Below are positions 26,791 through 35,061 of a stretch of DNA of 64,000 bases, one piece after another. The translations under genes and the position numbers were made by a program. This DNA is from Streptomyces hawaiiensis (lineage in GTDB: Bacteria > Actinomycetota > Actinomycetes > Streptomycetales > Streptomycetaceae). Within the stretch, counting starts at the first letter, position 1, and every line of letters starts with the position of its first letter. Under the pieces are notes generated by a model that did no database searches, was not told the origin of the DNA, and saw only the letters and a list, made by a program, of their open reading frames with translations. Location of the stretch: contig NZ_CP021978.1 of the NCBI RefSeq assembly GCF_004803895.1, forward strand, positions 2,790,001-2,854,000, in the 5' to 3' direction.

Positions 26791-27708
26791 ATGTGGTGGG
26801 GAGTGGCCGCGGCGCTGCTGGCGAACACCCTGTACAGCCTGGGCTTCGTGCTGGAGAAAAGGGCGCTCACCTCGCTGCCCGAGGTGAGCATCCGGCAGCC
26901 GGCCCGGCTGCTGCGCCTCGTCCTCGGCAGCCCGCTGTGGATCGGCGGCTCCCTCGCCCTGGCCGCCGGTTTCGCCGCGCAGCTCGTCGTCTACCGCACC
27001 CTGCCGATCGCCGCCGCCCAGGGCATCTTCGTCTCCGGCCTGGTGCTGCTCGTGCTGCTGTCGGCGCGGCTGCTCGGAGAAGAGACGTCCGGCCGGGAGC
27101 GGTACGCGCTGGGCGCGATCCTGCTGGCGCTGCTGATGGTGGTGCTGTCGCTGCGCGAGGGTTCGGACACCGTCAGCCAGGACGCGCCCTACCAGCTGAT
27201 CCTGCTGGTGTGCGTACCGTCGCTGGCGGCCGGGCTGTGGCTGTACGGCTCGGCCGAGCGGCGCACCCGCAACCGGCACCGGCGCCCGACGACCGGCATC
27301 GAGTACGGCGTGGCCGTGGGCCTGCTGTACGGCGTCAGCTCACTGGCCATCAAGGGCGTCTCCAGCCACCTGACGACCCACGGGATCGGCGGTGCGGTGC
27401 TGGACCTGCTGAGCTCCCCTTATCCGTATCTGCTGCTGTTCACCGGCGTGTTCGGCCTGGTGATGTCGCAGGCGGCGCTGCAGCGCTGCCGGGCCTCGCT
27501 GATCGTGCCGGTGTGCACGACCGTGACGTCCGTGTTCACGGCGGTGCTCGGCACGCTGTCGTTCGGCGAGGCCCTGCCGGACGAGCCGCTGCGGCTCGCG
27601 CTGCGGGTGGCGGGCACGGCCCTGGCGGTGGCCGTGCTGCTGACCATGCCGAAGCACGACGCGTCTCCCCAACCCTCCCCACCCGCCAAGGAGCTGGCAT
27701 CCCCATGA
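26791..27708 (+). CDS. DMT/EamA-like multi-span membrane protein
   Basis: A 305-residue protein with about nine hydrophobic helices, beginning MWWGVAAALLANTLYSLGF. The pattern of short helices, with a repeat of small-residue motifs in both halves, resembles the drug/metabolite or NIPA-like transporter superfamily. It follows the methyltransferase by 3 bases and overlaps the Trm112-like gene. In a glycan operon it could move a lipid-linked intermediate across the membrane, by analogy to small DMT-type flippases, but no specific motif shows this. Confidence 0.75.
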   Translation: MWWGVAAALLANTLYSLGFVLEKRALTSLPEVSIRQPARLLRLVLGSPLWIGGSLALAAGFAAQLVVYRTLPIAAAQGIFVSGLVLLVLLSARLLGEETSGRERYALGAILLALLMVVLSLREGSDTVSQDAPYQLILLVCVPSLAAGLWLYGSAERRTRNRHRRPTTGIEYGVAVGLLYGVSSLAIKGVSSHLTTHGIGGAVLDLLSSPYPYLLLFTGVFGLVMSQAALQRCRASLIVPVCTTVTSVFTAVLGTLSFGEALPDEPLRLALRVAGTALAVAVLLTMPKHDASPQPSPPAKELASP

Positions 27709-27926
27709 AGCCCGACGACCCGCTGCTGAAGATCCTGGCGTGCCCGCTCGACAAGGGCCCGCTGCATCTGCTGGCCGAGGAGGCCGGGCGGGAGGAGGCG
27801 CTGTACAACCCGCGCCTGCACCGCCGTTACCCGATCACCGACGGCATTCCACAGCTGCTGCCGTCCTCGGGCGAGCAGGTGCCGGACGACGAGCACGAGG
27901 AACTCCTCAAGAGGATGGCACCGTGA
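27705..27926 (+). CDS. Trm112 family protein
   Basis: A 73-residue protein (KILACPLDKGPLHLL near the N-terminus, LHRRYPITDGIPQLLP in the centre) of the Trm112/YcaR type, here with one CP motif cysteine rather than a full zinc-ribbon pair. In eukaryotes and archaea Trm112 is an activating partner of SAM methyltransferases; bacterial members often neighbour methyltransferases or glycosyltransferases. It overlaps the preceding transporter stop and the following FkbM methyltransferase start by 4 bases each, consistent with a partner role for one of the operon's methyltransferases. Confidence 0.87.
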   Translation: MKPDDPLLKILACPLDKGPLHLLAEEAGREEALYNPRLHRRYPITDGIPQLLPSSGEQVPDDEHEELLKRMAP

Positions 27927-28750
27927 CCAGCCTGGCAGCCCGCGTCGCCCCTCTTCTGCCCACGCGCCTGGTGGCCGCGACGGCCCGGGCGCTCTACCCA
28001 CGGTTCGAACCGGAGCTGGCCCGGCTCGCCGAGCTGTGCCCGCCGGGCTGCGGTACGGCGGTGGACGTCGGCGGCTGGTACGGACCCTGGACGCACCGCC
28101 TGGCCGGCCTCGCCGAACAGGTCGTGACGGTCGAGCCGGTGCCCCATCTGGCCCGGCTGCTGGCCGCCGCCGCCCCGCCGAACGTCCGCGTGATCCGGGC
28201 GGCGGCCTCGGACCGGCCGGGCATCGCGCGCCTGTGGCTGCCGCCGGACGACTCGGGCGACCGGGGCGTGTCCTCGCTGGTCCGCCGCGACATCCACGGC
28301 CGCGCGCTGGACGTCCCCTGCGTCACGCTGGACGAGCTGGGTCTGCGCGACGTCGGCTTCATCAAGATCGACGTGGACGGCAACGAGCCGGCGGTGCTGC
28401 GCGGCGCGACGGGCCTGCTGGCCCGCGACCGCCCGGCCCTGTTCGTGGAGCTGGAGTCCCGCATCCAGCCGATCGCGCCGGTGGTGACCTACCTGGCCCT
28501 GCTGGGCTACGACGGCTGGGTCCTGCCCGGCGACACCTGGGTGCCGCTGGCCGGGTTCCCCCTGGAGGACCACCAGGCGGACGCCTCCTACGTCGTCTCC
28601 CACGGCCTGATCCGCCGGGTGCTGCCCTCCCCGCTCCTCAGGGGCCCGCGCTACGTCAACTCCGTGCTGTTCCTGCCCGACGGCCGCAGGCCCGGCACGG
28701 CCCCGGTGGGCGACGATGGGTCCCATGCCCTCCGGAAAGCACCCCGCTGA
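27923..28750 (+). CDS. FkbM-family methyltransferase
   Basis: A 275-residue protein starting at GTG 27923. It has the SAM motif VDVGGWYGPWTHRLA, TVEPVPHLARLL, and the FkbM signature FIKIDVDGNEPAVLRGA followed by PALFVELESR. FkbM enzymes O-methylate polyketides and sugars. It is the third methyltransferase of the operon. Its last 35 bases overlap the next gene. Confidence 0.92.
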   Translation: MTSLAARVAPLLPTRLVAATARALYPRFEPELARLAELCPPGCGTAVDVGGWYGPWTHRLAGLAEQVVTVEPVPHLARLLAAAAPPNVRVIRAAASDRPGIARLWLPPDDSGDRGVSSLVRRDIHGRALDVPCVTLDELGLRDVGFIKIDVDGNEPAVLRGATGLLARDRPALFVELESRIQPIAPVVTYLALLGYDGWVLPGDTWVPLAGFPLEDHQADASYVVSHGLIRRVLPSPLLRGPRYVNSVLFLPDGRRPGTAPVGDDGSHALRKAPR

Positions 28751-29324
28751 CCCCTTCACCCCGCTCGACTTCCAGCTGGTGCTGCTGCGCCGCATGACCG
28801 ATCACAACCCCGGCCTGGTGGAGGACGCCCGCCATGAGCTGGGAGTGTCGATCGCGGACATGCGTGAGGCGAACAAGCGCTGGCAGGCGATGGTCCGCTC
28901 CCCGCGCTCGCGCGCACCCCTGTCCCGCTACCGCCAGGTGCTGGGCGAAGCCGAGTCCCGTACGCCGCGCCGGATCGGCGATCTCGACTGCGAGGCCTGG
29001 CTCTGGCCGGTGCCCCTCTGGCCCTCCTTGCGCTTCGAGGTGCTGACCGCGCCGAACCGTGCGGTGTGGAACGAGTGGCTGGTCCGCGCCCCGGGCGCGA
29101 CGGGCCCGGAGCTGCGCACCCTCGACGACCTCACCCCATGGTCCTGCACCGTCGACGAGGCGGCCCGCGCCTTCGCCCCGGCTCGCCCCTTGGAGGGCAC
29201 GGCACCGACCCGGTGGGGCCTTGCGTTCACCGCGCCGGACGCGCAGGGGGTGCGGCGGGAGGCCGTCGCGGAGTTCACCTGGGGGCTGCTGCAGCGGGTG
29301 TCCGTCACCGGCCGTGAGGTCTGA
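28716..29324 (+). CDS. conserved hypothetical protein
   Basis: A 202-residue soluble protein I do not recognise. It is Trp- and Pro-rich in the middle (CEAWLWPVPLWPSLRFEV), with an amphipathic N-terminus (FQLVLLRRMTDHNPGLVEDARHELG cut short: helical). No transmembrane helix, signal or catalytic motif is visible. The start ATG 28716 (GGTGGG five bases upstream; ATG 28725 also possible) lies inside the FkbM gene, so it is probably the last gene of the glycan operon. No function can be assigned. Confidence 0.7.
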   Translation: MGPMPSGKHPADPFTPLDFQLVLLRRMTDHNPGLVEDARHELGVSIADMREANKRWQAMVRSPRSRAPLSRYRQVLGEAESRTPRRIGDLDCEAWLWPVPLWPSLRFEVLTAPNRAVWNEWLVRAPGATGPELRTLDDLTPWSCTVDEAARAFAPARPLEGTAPTRWGLAFTAPDAQGVRREAVAEFTWGLLQRVSVTGREV

Positions 29325-29487
29325 GGCGGTGGCGGTGAGGCCCGGCACGATGCGCTCGGCCCAGTAGCGAAAGCTGCTCCCCATGCCCACTCCAGCGTGC
29401 GGCTCGACGGCTTCGGCGACGACCGTACATCGCGACTCTGGGCCAAGTGGGCGATATGCGCCAGCGGTTGGTCCGCATACATGAGTC
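29325..29487. other. convergent intergenic gap, possible coding remnant
   Basis: The gap between the convergent unknown and MFS genes has fragments that read as protein-like on the minus strand (a segment around 29385-29480) but with no intact start or conserved motif. No clear terminator hairpin is visible. Confidence 0.3.
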
Positions 29488-30879
29488 CTACGCGGTGTCC
29501 CCGCGCCGGGTCTTCGCCGGTACGCACCACCACGCGAGGACCGCCGCGCTCAGATAGGCGAGCGCGCCGATGCCCATGCTCGTCCGGATCCCGGTGCCGT
29601 AGGTCGCGGCCGAGGCCAGCAGACTGCCGCCGAGTGCGACGCCGGTGGCGCTGCCGACCTGGCGGGTGGTGTTGAACAGGGCGGAGGCGGCCCCCGAGTA
29701 CGCCGGGGGCGCGGCGCCCATCACCGTGGCGGTCGAGCCGGTGAGGGCGAAGGACGTACCGAAGCCCGCGGCCATCATCGGCGCCACCAGCAGCGCGTAG
29801 GCGGGTTCGGCCCCCGCCGCGGCCCAGCCGGCCAGTCCCAGGGCGGCCAGGAGCATGCCCGAGATCACCAGCGGGCGGTCGCCGGTACGGCGGGTCAGCC
29901 GGCCGGACAGGACCGAGGCGAACATGGTCATCGCCACCGCCGGGAACAACGCGAGACCGGTGCCGAGGGCGCTGTAGCCGCGCTGGTGCTGGAACTCCAG
30001 GCTGGCGGTGAACACCATGCCGTAGAAACCGAAGTTGAACAGCAGGCCGATGACGGCTCCGCCGCCCATCGCGCGCGAGCGCAGCAGGGCCAGGGGGAGG
30101 ACCGGGGCCCGGGCCAGCCGCTCACGCAGGGCGAACGCCGCCGCCGCCAGCGCGGCGAGGCCCGCTCCCGCGAGCACGGCCGGGTCGGACCAGCCGCGCC
30201 GCCCGGCCTCGTTGAGCGCCGCGGTCAGCAGGGCCACCGCCGCGACGACCGCGACCTGCGCCGGCCAGTCCGGGGACCGGTCGGCGCGCCGGGGCGAGCG
30301 GGCCACGTGCCGCAGCGTCAGCACCAGACAGGCCGCGCCGACGGGCAGGTTGACGAGGAACACCCAGCGCCAGCCCACCGTGGCGACGAGCAGCCCGCCC
30401 AGCAGCGGCCCGGCGGAGGCCGCGATGCCCGCCATCGAACCCCACAGCCCGAAGGCCCGCGAGCGTACGTCCGGCCCCGGGTAGGCCTGCTGGAGCAGGG
30501 CCAGCGAACCGGGCACGATCAGTGCCGCGCCGAGCCCCTCCACCAGCCGGGCCACCACCAGGAAGGGGGCGCTGGGCGCGAGCGCGCAGGCCGCCGAGGA
30601 CACGGTGAACACCGCCACTCCCCAGCAGAAGACCCGCCGGTTGCCCAGCCGGTCCCCCAGCGCCCCGCCCGTCAGCAGGAATCCGGCGAGGACCAGCGTG
30701 TACCCGTCGGTGATCCACTGGATCCCGGTGAGCGAGGCCGACAGCTCCCGCCCGACCACCGGCACGGCGACGTTGATGACCGTCACGTCCAGGATCACCA
30801 TGAAGTACCCGGCGCACACCGCCAGCAGCGGTGCCCAGGACCGTCGCGCGGGCTCCGGAGCCGGCTCGGGAGAGGGCAT
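29488..30879 (-). CDS. MFS transporter, DHA2 (EmrB/QacA) type
   Basis: A 463-residue protein with about 14 predicted transmembrane helices. It shows motif A of the major facilitator superfamily (GGALGDRLGNRRVF), the DHA2 motif near helix 1 (DVTVINVAVPVV), and GPLLGGLLVATVGWRWVFLVNLPVG in the middle. These are proton-driven exporters of drugs or metabolites. It lies downstream of the ATP-grasp gene on the same strand with a 56-base gap, so export of the ATP-grasp enzyme's product is conceivable. A short cytoplasmic N-terminus (PSPEPAPEPARRS) precedes helix 1. Confidence 0.92.
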   Translation of the reverse strand: MPSPEPAPEPARRSWAPLLAVCAGYFMVILDVTVINVAVPVVGRELSASLTGIQWITDGYTLVLAGFLLTGGALGDRLGNRRVFCWGVAVFTVSSAACALAPSAPFLVVARLVEGLGAALIVPGSLALLQQAYPGPDVRSRAFGLWGSMAGIAASAGPLLGGLLVATVGWRWVFLVNLPVGAACLVLTLRHVARSPRRADRSPDWPAQVAVVAAVALLTAALNEAGRRGWSDPAVLAGAGLAALAAAAFALRERLARAPVLPLALLRSRAMGGGAVIGLLFNFGFYGMVFTASLEFQHQRGYSALGTGLALFPAVAMTMFASVLSGRLTRRTGDRPLVISGMLLAALGLAGWAAAGAEPAYALLVAPMMAAGFGTSFALTGSTATVMGAAPPAYSGAASALFNTTRQVGSATGVALGGSLLASAATYGTGIRTSMGIGALAYLSAAVLAWWCVPAKTRRGDTA

Positions 30880-30935
30880 GGCCCTACCAGTACACCAAAA
30901 GCCTCACCGAGGGATGTATGCCCCACCCGTGGTAG

Positions 30936-31814
30936 TCAGCCGGCGGCGGCCAGCACCGCCCGCACGACCCGCGGAACGGAGTCCGGGTGCAGATGGAGGA
31001 ACAGGTTCGGCTCGATCAGCTCCAGCTCCATCACGCACGGCTCCCCGTCCGGCCCGGTGACGAGGTCCACGCGCGCGTACAGCAGCTCCGCGCCCCCGGG
31101 TACGGCGGCCAGTGCCTGCTCGGCGACGGCCAGTTCGGCGGCGGTCGGCTCCCAGGGGCGCAGGTCGGGGTGGGCGACCTTGTCGGCGTCGTACGGCGTG
31201 CCGGGCGCGAGGACGGCGCCCTTGACGCTCGCGTGCAGCAGGCCTCCGCCGAAGAACTGCAGGGCCCGCTCGCCGTAGGTGTCGATGCTGCTCAGATAGG
31301 GCTGCACCATGACGGTGAACCCCTCGGCGTGCATGCGCTCGGCCTGCCGTACGGCGGCGTCCCGCTCCCCGGCCGGGTAGCGGGCGGCATAGCGGGCGCC
31401 GGCCCCGGAGGCGGGCTTCACGACGTACTCGCGGTCGGCGGGCAGGGCGACGGGGTCGCCGGGCGCGAAGTACCGGGTGGGCACGGTGGGCACCGCGGCC
31501 TCCGCGAGATGCCCGAGGTAGCGCTTGTCGGCGTTCCAGCGCACGACAGCGACCGGATTGGCGAGCCGCGTCGCCTTCCCGCACCGCTCGGCCCACGCCG
31601 TGAACTCCTCGGCGCGCCAGCTGTAGTCCCAGGTGGAGCGGATGAGGGCGAGATCGAAGGCGGCCCAGTCGGCCGAGGGGTCGTCCCAGTGGACGGCGAC
31701 GGCATCGGCCCCGGCCTTCCGCAGCGCGTCCACCAGCACCGGCAGGTCCCGGTCCTTGTGCTCCTCGCCGCGGGCGTCGTAGGTGACGACGGCGATGCGC
31801 GGGGTGCCGGCCAC
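30936..31814 (-). CDS. ATP-grasp domain protein
   Basis: A 292-residue protein from the GTG at 31812-31814, preceded by GAGGAGGGAG. The ATP-grasp fold is recognisable by KPASGAGARYAARY, VQPYLSSIDTYGERALQFF and the metal-binding end ELELIEPNLFLHLHPD. Enzymes of this fold make carboxylate-amine or carboxylate-thiol bonds through acyl-phosphates (RimK, glutathione synthetase, peptide ligases). A longer start at 31889 would cover the regulatory region, so I reject it. It diverges from the MerR-PP2C gene, whose regulator may control it. The substrate is unknown. Confidence 0.83.
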   Translation of the reverse strand: MAGTPRIAVVTYDARGEEHKDRDLPVLVDALRKAGADAVAVHWDDPSADWAAFDLALIRSTWDYSWRAEEFTAWAERCGKATRLANPVAVVRWNADKRYLGHLAEAAVPTVPTRYFAPGDPVALPADREYVVKPASGAGARYAARYPAGERDAAVRQAERMHAEGFTVMVQPYLSSIDTYGERALQFFGGGLLHASVKGAVLAPGTPYDADKVAHPDLRPWEPTAAELAVAEQALAAVPGGAELLYARVDLVTGPDGEPCVMELELIEPNLFLHLHPDSVPRVVRAVLAAAG

Positions 31815-31894
31815 GGCGACTCCCTCCTCGTACGGACGGTCGACTCGATGTCCGTCGCAGGTTAACAATCCCGTCCGGAACCGCGACACCCCAT

Positions 31895-31925
31895 TTGACC
31901 TTCACCTTCGGTGAAGCCCCAGCAT
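31895..31925 (+). promoter_or_regulatory. MerR-type promoter with 19-bp spacer and dyad
   Basis: TTGACC (31895-31900) is separated by 19 bases from CAGCAT (31920-31925), the stretched spacing typical of MerR-activated promoters. The spacer holds the dyad CTTCACC-TTC-GGTGAAG (31900-31916). It precedes the MerR-PP2C gene by 53 bases, so autoregulation is likely, and the ATP-grasp gene on the other strand may respond too. Confidence 0.75.
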
Positions 31926-31977
31926 CGGTGGCGGAACGAGAACGAGCGCGAGGAGCGCGGGGACCGCAGGGGGTCGC

Positions 31978-33054
31978 ATGGCCATGCTGACGATCGGCAC
32001 GTTCGCGAAGGCGTGCCGGCTCTCGCCGAAGGCACTGCGCCTGTACGACGAGCTGGACCTGCTGCGGCCCGCCCGCGTGGACCCGGACACCGGATACCGG
32101 TACTACGCGGCCGGGCAGCTGGAGCAGGCCCAACTGGTGGCGTGGCTGCGGCGGCTGGGCATGCCGCTGGCCGAGATCCGCCGGGTGTGTCTCCTGCACG
32201 ACCGCGACTCCACGGCCGCCGCCCGCGAGGTCCGTGCCTACTGGGCGCGCGTCGAGGCGGAGACGGCGGTCCGGCGGGACCTCGCCGCGTTCCTGGTCGA
32301 TCACCTGACGACGGACCCGCAGGGGCCCGGGAAGGACACCGCCATGCTGGAACTGCGTTACTCCGCCCACTCGGACACCGGCCGCGTACGCCCCGCCAAC
32401 CAGGACACGGCGTATGCGGGCACGCGGCTGCTCGCCGTGGCCGACGGCTACGGACCGGCGGGCGCGCCCGCGAGCAGCGCCGCCGTGGAGGCACTGCGCT
32501 TCCTGGACACGGACGAGGTCCCGGCAGGCGGCGTCCTCAACGTCCTGGAGGACGCGGTGCGGGGCGCCGAACAGGCCGTCCGGGACGTCGCCGGCGGCTC
32601 CGACGACATCGGCACGACTCTGACGGCCCTGCTGTGGACGGGCTCGCGGCTGGCGCTGGTGCACATCGGCGACTCCCGCGCGTATCTGCTGCGCGACGGT
32701 GAGCTGTTCCGCATCACGCACGACCACACGATGGTGCAGTCGATGGTCGACGAGGGCCGGCTGGCGCCCGAGGAGGCCATGTCCCACCCCCAGCGCGCGC
32801 TGCTCCTGAAGGCCCTCACCGGAGGCCAGAGCACCGCGACCCCCGACCTCCGCCTGCACGAGGCCCACCCCGGCGACCGCTATCTGCTGTGCTCCGACGG
32901 CCTGTCGGGCGTCGTGCCCGAACACCGCGTCCGGGAGCTCCTCGCCTCCCCCCTCTCCCCCGATGAAGCCGTCCAGGTCTTGGTCGGAGCGGCGAACGCG
33001 GCGGGCGGTCCGGACAACGTCAGCTGTGTCGTGGCGGACGTCGTGGAGCCCTGA
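31978..33054 (+). CDS. MerR-type DNA-binding domain fused to PP2C-type phosphatase
   Basis: A 358-residue two-domain protein. Residues 3-75 are a MerR winged helix (LTIGTFAKACRLSPKALRLYDELDLL), with a helical segment to about 115. Residues about 125-355 are a PP2C Ser/Thr phosphatase: RPANQD (138-143), ADG (155-157), GTTLTALL, HIGDSRAYLLRDG (229-241), SDG (306-308) and GPDN (344-347), so all metal-binding aspartates are kept and the enzyme should be active. ATG 31978 has AGGGGG upstream; ATG 31984 is possible. A MerR dyad promoter lies just ahead. It could be a regulator whose DNA binding is coupled to dephosphorylation, perhaps opposing a Pkn-type kinase. Confidence 0.88.
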   Translation: MAMLTIGTFAKACRLSPKALRLYDELDLLRPARVDPDTGYRYYAAGQLEQAQLVAWLRRLGMPLAEIRRVCLLHDRDSTAAAREVRAYWARVEAETAVRRDLAAFLVDHLTTDPQGPGKDTAMLELRYSAHSDTGRVRPANQDTAYAGTRLLAVADGYGPAGAPASSAAVEALRFLDTDEVPAGGVLNVLEDAVRGAEQAVRDVAGGSDDIGTTLTALLWTGSRLALVHIGDSRAYLLRDGELFRITHDHTMVQSMVDEGRLAPEEAMSHPQRALLLKALTGGQSTATPDLRLHEAHPGDRYLLCSDGLSGVVPEHRVRELLASPLSPDEAVQVLVGAANAAGGPDNVSCVVADVVEP

Positions 33055-33136
33055 CCCGGACGGCCCAGAACCACGGGCCGCGGGCGCCCCCGCCCGGTCT
33101 ACTGAGCGCAGACACCGAACAGAGGAAAGGAGTCCC

Positions 33137-33436
33137 ATGCCTGTGGTGCTGTCTCTGCGCTGGACCGGGGTGACACCCGAGCAGTACGACGCGATGCTGG
33201 ACGCGGTGCGCTGGGAGGAGCAGGTGCCGGACGGTCTCGTCCTGCACGTGGCCTGGTTCGAGCCCGGCGGCCTGCACGTGACCGACGTGTGGAACGCCGA
33301 AGAGGACTTCCAGCGGTTCTTCGCCACGCGTCTCGCCCCGGCCGTGCAGGAGGTCGGTCTCGCCGGGCAGCCGGATGTCCACTTCTCACCGGCACACCGG
33401 CTGTTCGCGGCGCCCGGCGCCGGCGGCACCGCCTGA
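33137..33436 (+). CDS. small protein, probable dimeric alpha/beta-barrel
   Basis: A 99-residue protein with AAAGGAG (33126-33132) five bases before ATG 33137. The sequence VVLSLRWTGVTPEQYDAMLD, LVLHVAWFEPGGLHVTDVW and EEDFQRFFATRLAPAV resembles ferredoxin-like, antibiotic-biosynthesis-monooxygenase-type barrels, without recognisable catalytic residues. It follows the MerR-PP2C gene by 82 bases. The gap to matB (33437-33615) shows no gene. Confidence 0.75.
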   Translation: MPVVLSLRWTGVTPEQYDAMLDAVRWEEQVPDGLVLHVAWFEPGGLHVTDVWNAEEDFQRFFATRLAPAVQEVGLAGQPDVHFSPAHRLFAAPGAGGTA

Positions 33437-33615
33437 CCGGCCTCCTCTGCTGTGGGCCGCCGCGGTCACGGCCGCGTGGAACGGCCGGTCGCCCTCGACG
33501 CCGTGGCCGCCCGCCTCGATCTGCTCGGTCAGTGTTTCCTCCGGCAGTTGATGGTGTACGGAGGGAATGTGGTCGCTGACCAGTGGACAGGCGAACAGCT
33601 AAGGAGACGTGACGC

Positions 33616-35061
33616 GTGACCTCCCTCTTCCCGGCCCTGACCGGCGGCTTCGCCGACCGGCCCGCCCTGCGCTTCGGCGAGCGCTCGCTGACGTACGGAG
33701 AACTCGCCGCCGCGGCCGGAGCACTCACGGGCCGCCTCGGCGGAGCCACGCGGGTCGCCGTCTGGGCGACGCCCACCCTGGAGACGGCCGTCGCGGTCGT
33801 CGCCGCGCTGCTGGCCGGCGTGCCCGCCGTACCGCTCAACCCCAAGTCCGGCGAGAAGGAACTCGGGCACATCCTGTCCGACAGCGCACCCGGGCTCGTG
33901 CTCACGGCACCCGACGACCGACTCCCCGCGCCCCTGCGGGACCTCACCCGTGTGGACGTCGACCCGCACGCCACCGGCCCGGCCCCCGAGGACCGCGCCG
34001 CGGACGAGGATCCGGCCCTGATCGTCTACACCTCCGGCACCACCGGCCCGCCCAAGGGCGCCGTCATCCCCCGCCGGGCCGTCGCGAGCACCCTGGACGC
34101 CCTGGCCGACGCCTGGCAGTGGACCGCCGACGACGTCCTCGTCCACGGACTGCCGCTGTTCCATGTGCACGGCCTGGTCCTGGGCATTCTCGGCCCCCTG
34201 CGGCGCGGCGGGTCGGTGCGGCACCTGGGCCGCTTCAGCACCCAGGGCGTCGCCCGCGAGCTCAACGGCGGCGCCACCATGCTGTTCGGCGTGCCGACGA
34301 TGTACCACCGCGTCGCCGAGGCCGTGACGAGCGACCCGGACCTGGTGAAGGCGCTGACCGGGGCGCGGCTGCTCGTCTCCGGTTCGGCGGCGCTGCCGGT
34401 GCACGACCACGGCCGGATCGCGACCGCGACCGGACGCCGCGTGATCGAGCGGTACGGCATGACGGAGACGCTGATGAACACCAGCGTCCGTGCCGACGGC
34501 GAGGCCCGCCCGGGCACGGTCGGCGTGCCGCTGCCGGGCGTGGAGCTGCGGCTGGTCGAGGAGGACGGCTCGGAGGTCACCGCGTACGACGGGGAGACGG
34601 TGGGCGAGATCCAGGTGCGCGGGCCGAACCTGTTCACCGAGTATCTCAACCGCCCCGACGCCACAGCCGCCGCCTTCACCGCCGACGGCTGGTTCCGCAC
34701 CGGCGACGTGGCGGTGCGCGACCCCGACGGCTACGTCCGGATCGTCGGCCGTAAGGCCACCGACCTGATCAAGAGCGGCGGTTACAAGATCGGGGCCGGT
34801 GAGATCGAGAACGCGCTCCTCGAACACCCCGGGGTGCGGGAGGCCGCCGTCACCGGGGAACCGGACGCCGACCTGGGCGAGCGGATCGTGGCATGGATCG
34901 TGCCGGCGGACCCCCAGTCACCGCCCGCGCTGGAGGAGTTGGCCGACCATGTGGCGCGCCGGCTCGCCCCGCACAAGCGGCCCCGGGTCGTCCACCACCT
35001 CGACGCGCTGCCCCGCAACGACATGGGGAAGATCATGAAGCGGGCCCTGGCGCATGGCTGA
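33616..35061 (+). CDS. matB: malonyl-CoA synthetase (MatB-like acyl-CoA synthetase)
   Basis: A 481-residue AMP-forming acyl-CoA synthetase closely resembling the characterised S. coelicolor MatB. It has the P-loop YTSGTTGPPKGA (about 137-148), the dicarboxylate-specific LPLFHVHGL, the adenylate motif RYGMTETLMNTSVR, the hinge TGDVAVRDPDGYVRIVGR and the C-terminal lysine region PRNDMGKIMK. It activates malonate and methylmalonate to CoA thioesters, supplying extender units for fatty acid or polyketide synthesis. The stop overlaps the carboxyltransferase start by 8 bases, so the two are coupled. Confidence 0.95.
   Translation: MTSLFPALTGGFADRPALRFGERSLTYGELAAAAGALTGRLGGATRVAVWATPTLETAVAVVAALLAGVPAVPLNPKSGEKELGHILSDSAPGLVLTAPDDRLPAPLRDLTRVDVDPHATGPAPEDRAADEDPALIVYTSGTTGPPKGAVIPRRAVASTLDALADAWQWTADDVLVHGLPLFHVHGLVLGILGPLRRGGSVRHLGRFSTQGVARELNGGATMLFGVPTMYHRVAEAVTSDPDLVKALTGARLLVSGSAALPVHDHGRIATATGRRVIERYGMTETLMNTSVRADGEARPGTVGVPLPGVELRLVEEDGSEVTAYDGETVGEIQVRGPNLFTEYLNRPDATAAAFTADGWFRTGDVAVRDPDGYVRIVGRKATDLIKSGGYKIGAGEIENALLEHPGVREAAVTGEPDADLGERIVAWIVPADPQSPPALEELADHVARRLAPHKRPRVVHHLDALPRNDMGKIMKRALAHG

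Noticed and set aside
33437..33615. Possible gene between the small barrel protein and matB
   Set aside because: Only short shadow frames exist; no RBS-start pair or motif was found.
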